A DNA stretch of 59,395 bases, from contig NZ_QUJB01000017.1 of assembly GCF_003480435.1 (NCBI RefSeq), positions 492 to 59,886 on the forward strand, given 5' to 3'. The notes below the pieces were generated by a model. The model made no database searches. It was not told where the DNA came from and saw only the letters and a program-made list of their open reading frames with translations. The position numbers were made by a program, and so were the translations under genes. Positions 26,448 to 36,339 of this stretch are shown piece by piece; within the stretch, counting starts at the first letter, position 1, and every line of letters starts with the position of its first letter. The stretch comes from Clostridium sp. AM30-24 (GTDB lineage: Bacteria > Bacillota > Clostridia > Lachnospirales > Lachnospiraceae).

Positions 26448-27401
26448 TTGATAAAATATGTTATAAAAAGACTTTTTTATGCAATACCGGTGTTTCTTGG
26501 AATTACATTTACGGTGTATTTGCTGATCAATCTTGCTCCCGGAGGACCGCTTTCAATTTTGGCTGCATCCGGAGAAATGTCACTCAGCGATCTGGAGGCG
26601 TTGAAAGCTTCACTGGGACTTGATAAGCCGGTTCTTGTTCGGTATTTTCTGTGGCTGGCAGACCTGCTGCATGGAAATCTTGGAACATCATACCGTACCT
26701 CTCAGGCTGTCAGCATGATGATCGGACAGCGTATCATCCCATCATTACTGCTCACGGGAACCGGTATTATTGGTGCAATCATCATAGGAATTCCGCTTGG
26801 AGTGGTTTCTGCCTGTAAACCGAACTCGATATGGGATCATATCAGTACATTTGTTGCTTTTATCGGAGCATCGGTGCCAAACTTCTTTTTAAGTCTTCTT
26901 CTGATCTATGTATTGGCTGTAAAAATGAAATTGTTCCCGACGAGCGGCATGTATTCGGCAGGAACTGGTGGTGATTGGAAGGATCTTCTCTATCATTTGG
27001 CACTTCCGGCGTTCGTGTGTGGAATCCAGCCAATCGGAAATTATATCAAACAGACAAAATCGAGTGTTCTTGAGGTTTTGAATGAGGAGTACATAAAAAC
27101 AGCAAGATCAAAAGGACTTAGAAATGTCGTCATTGTGATCAAACATGCATTTCGCAATTCACTGATTCCGATCGTTACAACCCTAAGCCTTTCCGTCCCG
27201 TTTCTGATCGGAGGTGCTGTTGTGACAGAACAGATATTTGCCTGGCCGGGGATCGGAAGCCTGATGATCACTGCGATCACAAGTCGTGATTATCCGGTGA
27301 TCATGGGAGTCGCTGTTTTGATCTGTGTCGTTGTTCTCGTTGTAAATCTGATTCTGGATCTGATCTATGCTGCGTTGGATCCGCGAATTAAATTTAAATA
27401 G
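26448..27401 (+). CDS. Peptide ABC transporter permease (DppB-like)
   Basis: 317 residues from a TTG start after GAAGGGAGAG. The DppB family start is clear (KRLFYAIPVFLGITF), with six membrane helices and the EAA loop (EYIKTARSKGLRN) that contacts the ATPases. It lies 20 bases after the peptidase gene, in one operon with the second permease, binding protein and two ATPases. Confidence 0.92.
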   Translation: MIKYVIKRLFYAIPVFLGITFTVYLLINLAPGGPLSILAASGEMSLSDLEALKASLGLDKPVLVRYFLWLADLLHGNLGTSYRTSQAVSMMIGQRIIPSLLLTGTGIIGAIIIGIPLGVVSACKPNSIWDHISTFVAFIGASVPNFFLSLLLIYVLAVKMKLFPTSGMYSAGTGGDWKDLLYHLALPAFVCGIQPIGNYIKQTKSSVLEVLNEEYIKTARSKGLRNVVIVIKHAFRNSLIPIVTTLSLSVPFLIGGAVVTEQIFAWPGIGSLMITAITSRDYPVIMGVAVLICVVVLVVNLILDLIYAALDPRIKFK

Positions 27402-27415
27402 GAGGGCATCAGGGC

Positions 27416-28267
27416 ATGAAAAAAATATTAAGTAATCAAGCAGTAAAAAAATTTATGCATAACCGGAAAGCTGTTTTAGGCCTTATCATTGTCTGCTTTC
27501 TTGTTTTGGCAGTCATCCTGATCCCGATATTCATGAAGCTCGACCCATATACGACTGACCGGGCGGTAGGATTTAACAAAGCCCCATGTTCCGGTCACCC
27601 TCTGGGCACGGATGATGTGGGAAGAGATCTGTTCGCAAGGCTTTTATATGGAGGAAGAATCTCACTGTTTGTCGGAATCATGTCTACGATCATTTCAGTT
27701 TTGATCGGAATTCCGTTAGGACTGATCGCCGGTTATTTCAGAGGAATTGCAGAAACTGTCATCATGCGTGTCGCAGATGCATTTATGTCATTCCCGACGA
27801 TGGTCCTGATCCTTGTTCTCGTTGCGGTGTTCGGACCGTCGATCCTTACGGTCACGGTGGTGATCGGAGTATTGGGCTGGACTGCAATCGCAAAGCTGAT
27901 TTACGGAAATGTGTTATCGATCCGGGAACGTGAATATATTCAGGCAACAAAAGCGATTGGAATGAGTACTCCAAAGATTCTGCTTTCAGAGGTACTGCCA
28001 AATGCGATCCCTCCGGTATGGGCAAATATTTCATTCCGGGTAGCAGGCGCAATTTTAACAGAATCCTCGTTAAGCTTTCTCGGAATGGGTGTCCAGACAC
28101 CACAGGCATCCTGGGGAAATATCATATTTGCAGCGCAGAATCTTCTTGTATTGACGGCACGTCCGTGGGTGTGGTTCCCACCGGGAATCTGCATCATTCT
28201 CGTTGTTGTAGGATTTAATTTTATCGGAGAAGGTGTACGAGATGCCCTTGATCCAAAAACAAAATAG
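27416..28267 (+). CDS. Peptide ABC transporter permease (DppC-like)
   Basis: 283 residues. It has an N-terminal helix after NRKAVLGL, then the DppC signature HPLGTDDVGRDLFARLLYGGR, about six membrane helices, and EAA loop EYIQATKAIGMS. It pairs with the DppB-like permease 14 bases upstream. No unusual feature. Confidence 0.92.
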   Translation: MKKILSNQAVKKFMHNRKAVLGLIIVCFLVLAVILIPIFMKLDPYTTDRAVGFNKAPCSGHPLGTDDVGRDLFARLLYGGRISLFVGIMSTIISVLIGIPLGLIAGYFRGIAETVIMRVADAFMSFPTMVLILVLVAVFGPSILTVTVVIGVLGWTAIAKLIYGNVLSIREREYIQATKAIGMSTPKILLSEVLPNAIPPVWANISFRVAGAILTESSLSFLGMGVQTPQASWGNIIFAAQNLLVLTARPWVWFPPGICIILVVVGFNFIGEGVRDALDPKTK

Positions 28268-28303
28268 GGCAGTATATATCAAAAAATTTAAAGGAGGATC
28301 ATT

Positions 28304-29956
28304 ATGAGATCAAGTAAAAAAATTGCAGCATGGATGCTTGCGGCAGCCATGGCAACAGGACTTCTCGCCGGATGCGGAGGCAGCTCGGGAAATGAGACGA
28401 CAGCGGCTGCATCTGCAGCGGAAGGAACAACAGCAGCGTCAACGGCGACGGATAAGACGGGAGATTATTCCGATAAGGTCATTACATACGGTTTGACAAC
28501 TGCATGGGATACCGTTAATCCTTACGGATCTACCTCCGGATCGATCTATCAGAATCTGGTCTGCGACAAGCTGTATGACCGCCTTGCATTTATTGAGGAA
28601 GCAGGTTCCGGAGTATCACCGAGAGCGGCTAAATCATGGGAATCTGCTGATGATGGAAAAGCTGCAATCTTTCACTTAGATGAAAATGCAAAATGGCATG
28701 ATGGTCAGCCGGTAACCGCAAAGGATTGGGTATTTACCGCACAGCTGATCACAAATCCGAAGTTTGATTACGGACTCAGAAGTGAGTTCAACACATGGGC
28801 AGGAACCGATGATAATGGTCTTGAAACGGCTGAAAAATCCGTCGGAGTTGAGGCTGTGGATGACTATACATTGAAGATTTCTTTTAAGAATGTTACTCCG
28901 GTCGAGGATTGGCTGATCCTTCATAACAAGTATTTCTATGTACTTCCGGAACATCTTCTTGGTGATATCGCACCTGAAAAAATGAAAGATGATGAGTTCT
29001 GGAAAGCACCGATCGGTTCCGGTCCCTGCACCTTTATCTCTGAGCTTTCCGGAAGCCAGCTGGAGCTGGGATCTTTTGCGGATTATCAGCTTGGTGCGCC
29101 GCAGTTTGGCAAACTGATTCTGAAAGTGATCGCTTCCACGAATACGATCACATCCATTGCAGCAGGAGAGATGGATGGATTTTATCAGCAGCCAACGACT
29201 GATGATGCACTTGCGGCAAAGGATATGGGACTTACGGTGACAGAATCAAGTGAACCGACCTTTGTAGGCGTATTCCTGATCAATAACCAGAATGTATCAG
29301 ATAAGCGTATTCGTCAGGCAATGAGCTATGCAATTGATAAAGATCTTCTGATAGAACAGAATCTGCAGGGAAAAGGCATTGCACCGGCAACCTGCGTGAT
29401 CCCGGGATCGGAATATGATTGCGGACTCACCTGGTCCAGAGATGTAGATAAGGCGAAAGAGCTTCTTGCAGAGGCCGGATGGGATTCATCAAGAAAACTT
29501 AAAATGGCAGTAACTTCCGCAAGAGAGAGTATGGCAGCGATCATTCAGCAGAATCTTGCAGAGGCGGGAATTACGATCGATGTTCAGACAGTTGAGCTTG
29601 CAACGATGTTCTCAGGACTTCAGGATGGCACTTATGATCTTGGAATTTGCGGCTCAACAGCAATGTCCTATCCGCTCTGGATGTCCGGATATTATGACAA
29701 TAAGAATGCGACATACTGCCAGATCACAGATACCGCATACGCAGAGCTTCAGGATAAGATCGCTGCTGAAACAGACGAAGCAAAGAAAAAAGAACTGGTA
29801 AACGAATATCAGCAGCTTCTTTGGGATGAGATGCCGTTAGTAATGCTCTATAACGGATATACTTTCGGAGTTCAGTCGGAGAGATTCCAGGGATATAACG
29901 CATTTGAAGGCGGAGTCAATAACCAGGCTGTCTGGAAATGGTCTGTAAAAGAATGA
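28304..29956 (+). CDS. Family 5 solute-binding lipoprotein (peptide type)
   Basis: 550 residues. The lipoprotein signal ends at LLAGC, followed by a Gly/Ser/Thr/Ala linker. The SBP_bac_5 body includes GVSPRAAKSWE, the KWHDGQPVTAKDWVFT signature and RIRQAMSYAIDKDLL. Family 5 proteins bind di/oligopeptides, nickel or opines. Within this operon the ligand is probably a glycated peptide or fructosyl amino acid. Bacillus frl operons use a family 1 sugar-type protein instead. Confidence 0.9.
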   Translation: MRSSKKIAAWMLAAAMATGLLAGCGGSSGNETTAAASAAEGTTAASTATDKTGDYSDKVITYGLTTAWDTVNPYGSTSGSIYQNLVCDKLYDRLAFIEEAGSGVSPRAAKSWESADDGKAAIFHLDENAKWHDGQPVTAKDWVFTAQLITNPKFDYGLRSEFNTWAGTDDNGLETAEKSVGVEAVDDYTLKISFKNVTPVEDWLILHNKYFYVLPEHLLGDIAPEKMKDDEFWKAPIGSGPCTFISELSGSQLELGSFADYQLGAPQFGKLILKVIASTNTITSIAAGEMDGFYQQPTTDDALAAKDMGLTVTESSEPTFVGVFLINNQNVSDKRIRQAMSYAIDKDLLIEQNLQGKGIAPATCVIPGSEYDCGLTWSRDVDKAKELLAEAGWDSSRKLKMAVTSARESMAAIIQQNLAEAGITIDVQTVELATMFSGLQDGTYDLGICGSTAMSYPLWMSGYYDNKNATYCQITDTAYAELQDKIAAETDEAKKKELVNEYQQLLWDEMPLVMLYNGYTFGVQSERFQGYNAFEGGVNNQAVWKWSVKE

Positions 29957-30015
29957 TCAGAAACCGGTGACGGGTTTGTCACAAATTTAGAAGGATGATG
30001 ACAGGAGGGGAGCAG

Positions 30016-31023
30016 ATGGATGAACATTTGCTGGAAGTAAAAAATCTGAAGGTTTCCTTTAAAATTGGAAAAAAGAAGCTGACAGCAGTTGATGATGTTA
30101 CTTTTTCACTGGACCGGGGAAAGGTGATCGGGATTGTTGGAGAGTCGGGATGTGGAAAAAGCGTCACGGCCACTTCGATCATGCGTCTGGTATCCCCTTC
30201 TGTCTGCGAGATCGATGAGAACAGTCAGATCCTGTTTGAAGGGGAAGATCTGTCAAAGGCATCAGAAACCAGAATGCGCAAGGTGCGGGGAAATGAGATC
30301 TCCATGATCTTTCAGGAACCGATGTCGTCTCTAAATCCAGTATACAGGATCGGAGATCAGATGTTAGAGATGATCAGGACCCATCATCGTGAGATACCGA
30401 AAAAGGAAGCATTAAAACAGTGTATTGAAATGCTTTCCAGAGTGGGGATTCCTTCTCCGGAGCAGCGGATCAGGGAATTTCCACATCAGATGTCCGGTGG
30501 TATGAGACAGAGGGTAATGATCGCAATGGCATTGCTTTGCCAGCCAAAGCTTTTGATAGCAGATGAACCGACAACGGCCTTGGATGTGACGATTCAGGCC
30601 CAGATCCTCAGAATTTTAAAGAAGCTTGCGGAGGAGTCAGAAACATCGGTGATTTTGATCACACATGATATGGGTGTGGTGGCAGAAATGGCAGATCATG
30701 TCATGGTCATGTATGCTGGAAAATCAGTGGAATATGGAACCGCAGAAGATATCTTTGATCATCCGATGCATCCATATACGGTGGGATTGCTGAAATCAAT
30801 TCCAAAGCTTGGAAGTGGTCAGGAAGATCATCTGTTTACGATCGAGGGAACGGTTCCGGGACTGGATGAGATGCCGGCCGGCTGCAGATTTTCTACGCGA
30901 TGTCCATATGCAACGGAACAGTGCAAAAAAGAAGATCCGGGAATGCAGGGAGAAGCAGGACATTTTGTACGATGCTTCCGGTCTATGGATCCCGAAATAC
31001 AGGACAGCAGGGAGGTGGAATAA
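30016..31023 (+). CDS. Peptide ABC transporter ATPase (DppD-like)
   Basis: 335 residues; the ATG at 30016 has AGGAGGGG upstream, preferred over the one at 29995. Walker [11 protein letters not shown], signature MSGGMRQRV, Walker [13 protein letters not shown], and the oligopeptide-transporter C-terminal Cys motif ([15 protein letters not shown]). The stop overlaps the next start (TAATG). Confidence 0.93.
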   Translation: MDEHLLEVKNLKVSFKIGKKKLTAVDDVTFSLDRGKVIGIVGESGCGKSVTATSIMRLVSPSVCEIDENSQILFEGEDLSKASETRMRKVRGNEISMIFQEPMSSLNPVYRIGDQMLEMIRTHHREIPKKEALKQCIEMLSRVGIPSPEQRIREFPHQMSGGMRQRVMIAMALLCQPKLLIADEPTTALDVTIQAQILRILKKLAEESETSVILITHDMGVVAEMADHVMVMYAGKSVEYGTAEDIFDHPMHPYTVGLLKSIPKLGSGQEDHLFTIEGTVPGLDEMPAGCRFSTRCPYATEQCKKEDPGMQGEAGHFVRCFRSMDPEIQDSREVE

Positions 31024-31997
31024 TGGAGGCCCCTTTATTGGAAATCCGGGATGTAAAAAAATATTTTCCGGTAAAAAAGGTACATGGAAAGGAAATTACA
31101 GTAAAAGCGGTGGATTCCATTAACCTGAAGATCAATCAGGGAGAAATCGTAGGCCTTGTAGGCGAATCGGGCTGTGGGAAATCAACGTTAGGAAAGTCCA
31201 TATTAAAGCTTCATGAGATAACCGGAGGACAGATCCTGTTCCATGGAGAAGATATTACAAATTATAACGAACGCCAGATGCGTCCGCTTAGAGAAAAAAT
31301 TCAGATTATTTTTCAGGATCCGTATGCGTCCTTAAATCCAAAGAAAAAAATTGTTCAATCCGTTATGGCACCGTTGGATGTGGCGGGAAAATATACGAAA
31401 GAAGAAAAACTGGAAAAGGTCAGGAAGATCCTCCGGGAGGTCGGTCTCAGTGAAAAGTATCTTGAAAAATATCCGCATGAAATGTCCGGTGGACAGAGAC
31501 AGAGAGTCGTGATCGCAAGAGCCCTGATCAACGATCCGGAGCTTGTCATTTGTGATGAGCCGGTATCAGCGCTGGATGTGTCAGTTCGATCACAGGTGCT
31601 GAATCTGTTAAAGGACCTTCATAAGGAAAGAAATCTAACGTACATTTTTATTTCTCATGACTTGAGCGTGGTGGAGTATCTTTGCGACAAGGTAGCGGTC
31701 ATGTATTTGGGGCGCATCATGGAATATGCAGGAAAGAGGGAGCTCTATGGGAAACCTCTTCACCCGTATACAAAAGCATTGCTGTCAGCAATTCCGGTTC
31801 CGGATATCCACGCGAAGCGGGATGAGGTGATCCTTCAGGGAGAATTGCCGAGTCCGTTAAATCCGCCGGCAGGCTGTCTGTTCAGTACAAGATGTCCGAT
31901 GGCGACAGAGAAATGCAGACAAAGCCGTCCGGAATTAACAGAGATCACGGGAGACGATGGAACAAAGAGAAGTGTTGCCTGTTTTTTATATCAGTAA
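31023..31997 (+). CDS. Peptide ABC transporter ATPase (DppF-like)
   Basis: 324 residues. Walker [13 protein letters not shown], signature MSGGQRQRVVIARAL, Walker B VICDEPVSALD, and C-terminal GCLFSTRCPMATEKC. It starts at the ATG overlapping the previous stop; a longer frame reading 41 codons upstream lies inside DppD and is rejected. With DppD it energises the importer. Confidence 0.93.
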   Translation: MEAPLLEIRDVKKYFPVKKVHGKEITVKAVDSINLKINQGEIVGLVGESGCGKSTLGKSILKLHEITGGQILFHGEDITNYNERQMRPLREKIQIIFQDPYASLNPKKKIVQSVMAPLDVAGKYTKEEKLEKVRKILREVGLSEKYLEKYPHEMSGGQRQRVVIARALINDPELVICDEPVSALDVSVRSQVLNLLKDLHKERNLTYIFISHDLSVVEYLCDKVAVMYLGRIMEYAGKRELYGKPLHPYTKALLSAIPVPDIHAKRDEVILQGELPSPLNPPAGCLFSTRCPMATEKCRQSRPELTEITGDDGTKRSVACFLYQ

Positions 31998-32047
31998 ACA
32001 TTGTAAAAATATAACATGCGAAAAATGCGCAGAGGAGGAATTCAACG

Positions 32048-33019
32048 ATGGAAGTAAAACAGATTATTGCGGAAATTAAGGAAAAGATGGATCAGAGAGG
32101 TGGATTAAAGCATATGTATTTTGTTGCCTGCGGTGGATCAAAGGCAGCTATTTTCCCGGGACTCTATCTGATCCAGTCGGAAGCAAAAAATTTCAGTGCG
32201 ACAACCTATACCAGCAATGAGTTCGTACATGCGACCCCGAAAGAATTAGATGAGAGATGTATCGCAGTCATCTGTTCTCTTAAGGCTACACCGGAGACTG
32301 TAAAAGCTGTCGAAACAGCAAATGCAGCGGGAGCAATCACGATTGCCATGACGGGAAATATGCAGACCGGTATGGCAAAGGTCGGTCAGTATGTTGTGAC
32401 ATATTCAAACGGAGATCATCAGGATTACAGCGACTCCAATCAGGCGAATGCGCTCCGCATCGGCTTTGAGGTTCTCCATCAGTTTGAAAACTGGGATAAA
32501 TATGACAAAGCAATGGAAGCGTATCAGTATATTGATGAGATCGTTTCAGAGGGAAAGAAAAATTGTCTTCCGGTTGCACAGGCATGGGCAGAAAAAGTCG
32601 AACATGAGCCGGTCTTCTATGTCCTTGCATCCGGTCCGAACTATGGAGTTGCTTATTCCATGTGCTGCTGTCACTTTATGGAGATGCAGTGGAGACATGC
32701 GGTATGCCTGCACACAGGTGAGTACTTCCATGGACCGTTTGAGACAACCGATAAGAAGCTCCCGATGATCCTGTTAATGAGTGAGGGACGTACAAGAGTG
32801 CTCGATGAGAGATGCCTGAAGTTCCTGAATACATATGCTGAGAACTTTATTATCATTGATTTTGAAAAGCTGAATGGAGGAAAAATCGATCCTTCGGTTG
32901 CAGAATTCTTCAATCCGGTTGTCATGATCCCGATTGAGCGGTATTATGTATCTCAGCTGGCAGAAAAAACAGGTCATTCAATGGATGAAAGAAGATATAT
33001 GTGGAAGGTTGAGTATTAA
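32048..33019 (+). CDS. frlB: Fructoselysine-6-phosphate deglycase-like SIS protein (FrlB type)
   Basis: 323 residues with two SIS halves: VACGGSKAAIFPG and ASGPNYGVAYSMCCCHFMEM, and the Glu-rich EYFHGPFETTD segment typical of FrlB/GfrE. FrlB cleaves fructoselysine-6-phosphate to glucose-6-phosphate and lysine. Length matches the B. subtilis enzyme (328). GAGGAGG precedes the ATG. Next to an FrlD-type kinase the assignment is strong. Specificity for fructosyl-lysine over other Amadori products is not proved by sequence. Confidence 0.85.
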   Translation: MEVKQIIAEIKEKMDQRGGLKHMYFVACGGSKAAIFPGLYLIQSEAKNFSATTYTSNEFVHATPKELDERCIAVICSLKATPETVKAVETANAAGAITIAMTGNMQTGMAKVGQYVVTYSNGDHQDYSDSNQANALRIGFEVLHQFENWDKYDKAMEAYQYIDEIVSEGKKNCLPVAQAWAEKVEHEPVFYVLASGPNYGVAYSMCCCHFMEMQWRHAVCLHTGEYFHGPFETTDKKLPMILLMSEGRTRVLDERCLKFLNTYAENFIIIDFEKLNGGKIDPSVAEFFNPVVMIPIERYYVSQLAEKTGHSMDERRYMWKVEY

Positions 33020-33864
33020 TGATAAAGGTAATTGGCATCGGAGATAATGTATGTGATCAGTATTATCCTGCAAAGATCATGTATCCGGGTGGTCAGGCTA
33101 TGAACTTTTCTGTATATGCAAAAATGCTGGGGGCGCAGTCTGCGTACCTCGGCGTTTTTGGAAATGACAGAGTGGCAGAACACATTATTTCTGTTCTTGA
33201 TGAGATCGGGGTCGATCATTCCAGATGCAGGCAATATGCCGGCGAGAATGGATACGCAAAAGTCCGGCTTGAAAATGGTGACAGACAGTTTATCATGAGC
33301 AACCGCGGAGGGATCGTAAATGAGCATCCGTTGGATCTAAAGACGGAGGATATTTCCTATATCAGGGAATTTTCCCTTGTTCATACCAGTAATAATGGTC
33401 ACTTTGATTCACAGTTAAAAAAAGTAAGAGAAATTGGAATTCCGGTTTCTTATGATTTTTCCGGTCACTGGAATGAGGAATATTATTTAAAAGAGATCGC
33501 GCCGGTTATTGATTATGCATTTTTCTCCTGTGGAGAAATTGATGAGGAGACCGCAAAGGCAGCATGTAAGCGCTTTGTATCGGAAGGCTGTAAAATTGCA
33601 GTAGCAACCATGGGAAAACGCGGATCCCTCGCTTTTGACGGAAAGAAGTATTACAGACAGATCCCAAAGACTGTTGATGCAATCGATACATTGGGAGCCG
33701 GAGATTCATTTACAACTGCCTTTTTACTCTCGCTTTTAGATGGAAAAGGAATCGAGACAGCAATGGAAAAAGGAGCCGAATTTGCAGCAAAGACATGTAT
33801 GGTGAGAGGCGCTTTTGGATATGGCATTCCGTTTGAGGATCCGGAGCCTGGTGACTGCCTGTAA
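33019..33864 (+). CDS. frlD: Fructoselysine 6-kinase-like PfkB protein (FrlD type)
   Basis: 281 residues. The short PfkB form starts IGIGDNVCDQYYP, with the substrate motif GGQAMNFSVYA and the catalytic DTLGAGDSFTTAF (Asp base). It phosphorylates fructoselysine at C6, giving the FrlB substrate. The start overlaps the FrlB stop by 1 base, so the two are translationally coupled. The pair and order match known frl operons. Confidence 0.87.
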   Translation: MIKVIGIGDNVCDQYYPAKIMYPGGQAMNFSVYAKMLGAQSAYLGVFGNDRVAEHIISVLDEIGVDHSRCRQYAGENGYAKVRLENGDRQFIMSNRGGIVNEHPLDLKTEDISYIREFSLVHTSNNGHFDSQLKKVREIGIPVSYDFSGHWNEEYYLKEIAPVIDYAFFSCGEIDEETAKAACKRFVSEGCKIAVATMGKRGSLAFDGKKYYRQIPKTVDAIDTLGAGDSFTTAFLLSLLDGKGIETAMEKGAEFAAKTCMVRGAFGYGIPFEDPEPGDCL

Positions 33865-33976
33865 AAATCTGTGGATCGAACGGGGAACCTGCTCTGGAAA
33901 GAAAATTGTCCTTGCTATTTGTCTGAGCTGTTATTAAAATAGTATTGAAAAGAATTTAGACAGTGGGGGAAAATGA

Positions 33977-34708
33977 ATGTTAAAGCAGGATGCGATGACT
34001 CCGTTATATGTTCAGCTTATGGATACAGTGGAAAAGGATATCAAAAGCGGAAGATATAAACCGGGAGATAAGATCATGACGGAATCAGAGATGGCAAAGA
34101 CATATGGTGTCAGTCTGATCACCGTGAGAAAAGCAATCGGTTCCCTCATGGAAAAAGGACTTGTTGTTCGGAAACAGGGAAAGGGAACCTTCGTAACAAA
34201 GCCAAAGTTTTCCAGAAATATCAAACGTCTTCAGAGCTTCAGCGAGATGTGTGAGCAGATGGGAGTCGTGCCGGGGGCACATATGCTGGAAAATAAGATT
34301 GTGGATGCAGATGAAAAGATTGCGGCAAGGCTTGGAATTGAGACGGGCAGTAAAGTGATCTTTATATCACGTCTGAGATTCGCGGATTCAGAACCGGTTG
34401 TAATTGAAAAAAACTATTTTCCGTTAAAATATGCGTTCCTGTTAGAAGCTCAGTTTGAGGATAATTCCCTTTTTGATTATTTAAAAGAGAAAGCAGGAAT
34501 GCAGGTTACAAGCTCGGAAAAACTGATTGAGCTTTGCAGAGCAACACAGGAGGAAGCAAAATTACTCGAAGTCCGAAAGGGCGATTATCTGATGTTCGTT
34601 AGAAGTACAGCATACGATCAGGAGAATGAGCCATTGTATGCGGGAATTCAGATCATAAATGGGGATCGATTCTCTCTGTATGTATATGAGACAAATGGGG
34701 AGCATTGA
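33977..34708 (+). CDS. GntR/HutC-family regulator with UTRA domain (FrlR-like)
   Basis: 243 residues. Winged-helix (1-70, KPGDKIMTESEMAKTYGVS) and UTRA ligand domain (about 95-235, including LRFADSEPVVIEKNYFP). Such regulators sense a sugar-phosphate and control neighbouring operons, so by position it likely senses fructoselysine-6-phosphate. The twin repeats at 25179/25217 are a candidate target. It lies 112 bases after FrlD and may have a weak promoter of its own. Confidence 0.87.
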   Translation: MLKQDAMTPLYVQLMDTVEKDIKSGRYKPGDKIMTESEMAKTYGVSLITVRKAIGSLMEKGLVVRKQGKGTFVTKPKFSRNIKRLQSFSEMCEQMGVVPGAHMLENKIVDADEKIAARLGIETGSKVIFISRLRFADSEPVVIEKNYFPLKYAFLLEAQFEDNSLFDYLKEKAGMQVTSSEKLIELCRATQEEAKLLEVRKGDYLMFVRSTAYDQENEPLYAGIQIINGDRFSLYVYETNGEH

Positions 34709-34717
34709 CCATTCAGG

Positions 34718-34767
34718 AAAAGACTGCTGTTTTCACAGAGCGATTTGTGGAAACAGTGGTCTTTTTT
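34718..34767 (+). terminator. Terminator of the frl operon
   Basis: AAAGAC-TG-CTGTTT pairs with AAACAG-TG-GTCTTT across a loop and is followed by TTTTTT. It ends the 9.4-kb operon after the regulator gene. Confidence 0.85.
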
Positions 34768-34897
34768 AATGAAAATTTTGATGGGACTTTGGGCTGTTAA
34801 AAGATAGTACGAGCAATTGATATGTGTCTGCAGGCAAATGGAGATTGCAGAGGTCATAGTGAGAATAGATCGTGTTACATTTTTATTGATTTGTTTG

Positions 34898-34978
34898 TTG
34901 ACTGATGGTAAAATAATAATAGATAATATATTATATATTTTGAATATAATCATATGATAATAGATAAAATATTATCTA
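34898..34978 (+). promoter_or_regulatory. hipB promoter region with A/T-rich inverted repeats
   Basis: TTGACT (34898-34903) is followed by a very A/T-rich region with AGATAATATATTATAT and the inverted repeat TAGATAA-AATA-TTATCTA (34961-34978). HipB proteins autoregulate through such repeats, so these are likely its operators. The -10 is not certain. Confidence 0.5.
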
Positions 34979-35017
34979 ATAAAAGTATAAAAAACGGAAT
35001 CGAAAGTGGGAAAGATT

Positions 35018-35296
35018 ATGGAAGGTTTTATATGGGAGACAGCGGAAGAACTGGATCTGAAGCTGGCGCAGAGGGTCCGCAATATTAGAAAACGGCGTTC
35101 AATCTCGCAGGAGAAGCTGGCGTCGATGAGCGGTGTGAGTTATGGTTCTGTTAAAAGATTCGAGTCTACCGGTCAGATATCCTTGTTGTCTCTGACGAAA
35201 ATCGCAATGGCATTGGATATTGCGGATGAACTCAGGAATATTTTTTCGCAGGTACCATACAGAGACATAAAGGAGGTCATAAATGAAACAAGATAA
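35018..35296 (+). CDS. HipB-like XRE-family antitoxin/repressor
   Basis: 92 residues with a helix-turn-helix (ISQEKLASMSGVSYGSVKRF). It is the first gene of a hipBA pair; the stop overlaps the hipA start by 14 bases. The known role is to neutralise HipA kinase and repress the operon. ATG at 35018 is chosen over a GTG at 35006. With hipA truncated it may act only as a DNA-binding protein. Confidence 0.8.
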   Translation: MEGFIWETAEELDLKLAQRVRNIRKRRSISQEKLASMSGVSYGSVKRFESTGQISLLSLTKIAMALDIADELRNIFSQVPYRDIKEVINETR

Positions 35297-35816
35297 TGCG
35301 CTGCAGGTGTATTATGATGAAAAACTTGTGGGGACATTGGCCATGACAGCAAATCGAAAAGCAGCATTTCAGTACACCGATGAATGGCTGGAACATGGAT
35401 TTTCGATCAGCCCATTCTCGCTGCCATTAAAAAAGCAGGTGTTTGTGCCCACAAAGGATTATTTTGGCGGCCTTTATGGCGTGTTTGCGGACAGTCTTCC
35501 GGATAATTGGGGAAGATTGCTGCTAAATCGTCTGCTCCGTGAGCATAAACAGGATCCGGATAAACTGACGGTTTTAGACCGACTGGCAATCGTTGGAAAA
35601 TCAGGAATGGGTGCGTTGACGTATTATCCGGAAAGAAAATTTCCAGAGCAGCGGGATAATCCTGACCTGGATGAACTGGCGCGGGAGTGTCAGAAAATAT
35701 TGAACACAGAATATACAGACAAACTTGACGAATTGTACCGGCTTGGAGGAACGAGCGGAGGAGCAAGGCCGAAGATCATGACTTCAATCGGAAATGAAGA
35801 GTGGATCATAAAATAA
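35283..35816 (+). pseudogene. HipA-like toxin kinase, truncated
   Basis: The N-terminal part of HipA (about 177 residues) includes the couple domain (VYYDEKLVGTLAM), SLPDNWGRLL and the GGTSGGARPKI activation motif. The frame ends right after EEWIIK, where family members continue with the kinase core of some 200 residues. The break coincides with the start of ICE-type sequence, so an insertion or an associated deletion probably cut the gene. The missing half is not in the window. Confidence 0.85.
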
Positions 35817-35913
35817 TGAGGTGTGATAGCGATAGCGGCAAAAAGCTAATAAAATCAATGGTTTTGCGGACAGCGGATAGACAGGGAATGTGTTAAAAAC
35901 TGAATACGCACAC

Positions 35914-35963
35914 AAACGGCGTTACCTTAACCCCTTTGGGGGAGAAAGTAACGCCGTTTTTTT
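35914..35963 (+). terminator. Terminator at the left end of the ICE region
   Basis: AAACGGCGTTAC and GTAACGCCGTTT pair perfectly, followed by TTTT. It lies between the hipA stop and the first ICE gene. The rest of 35817-35992 shows no gene and probably includes the element end. Confidence 0.85.
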
Positions 35964-35992
35964 ATGCCCGCAGGAAAGGAGGTGCAGCCGGA

Positions 35993-36211
35993 ATGTATTT
36001 CACAAAGGGCAAGCAGCGGGCGTTTGAATTGCTCATGCAGCAGAAGCCGGGATTTGACCGCTATCAATCCGGTTGTGCCGGAGATGATGAAGATTGCGGC
36101 ACTTGCCGTTTCTACCGCCCCGGGTGGAAATATGAGTTTTGCGTTTTCAAAGAGTGTCCCTATTGCCCCGGCAAAAGGACGCGGAAAACGCACGCCAGCA
36201 TGGACAAATAG
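35993..36211 (+). CDS. Small Cys-rich ICE protein
   Basis: 72 residues starting MYFTKGKQRAFELLMQQKPG, with Cys-containing GDDEDCGTCRFYRP and FKECPYCPGK, a possible zinc-binding pattern. AAAGGAGG upstream supports the start. It is of a type often seen at the left end of Firmicute ICEs before the replication gene. Function unknown. Confidence 0.65.
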   Translation: MYFTKGKQRAFELLMQQKPGFDRYQSGCAGDDEDCGTCRFYRPGWKYEFCVFKECPYCPGKRTRKTHASMDK

Positions 36212-36339
36212 ACGGGCAAAAGCCCTTGTGCCATGCGGCTTTGCAGACGCGAAAACGGCAAAGGGCATATTGCAATACCAAAACAGCCGAAAACGGCTTT
36301 CTAATTGTCCACGCATACCAAGAGAGGAAGTGAGGAAAT

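Noticed and set aside
30900..31022. Longer N-terminus for the DppF ATPase
   Set aside because: The extra 41 codons lie inside dppD in another frame. The ATG at the stop overlap fits the family.
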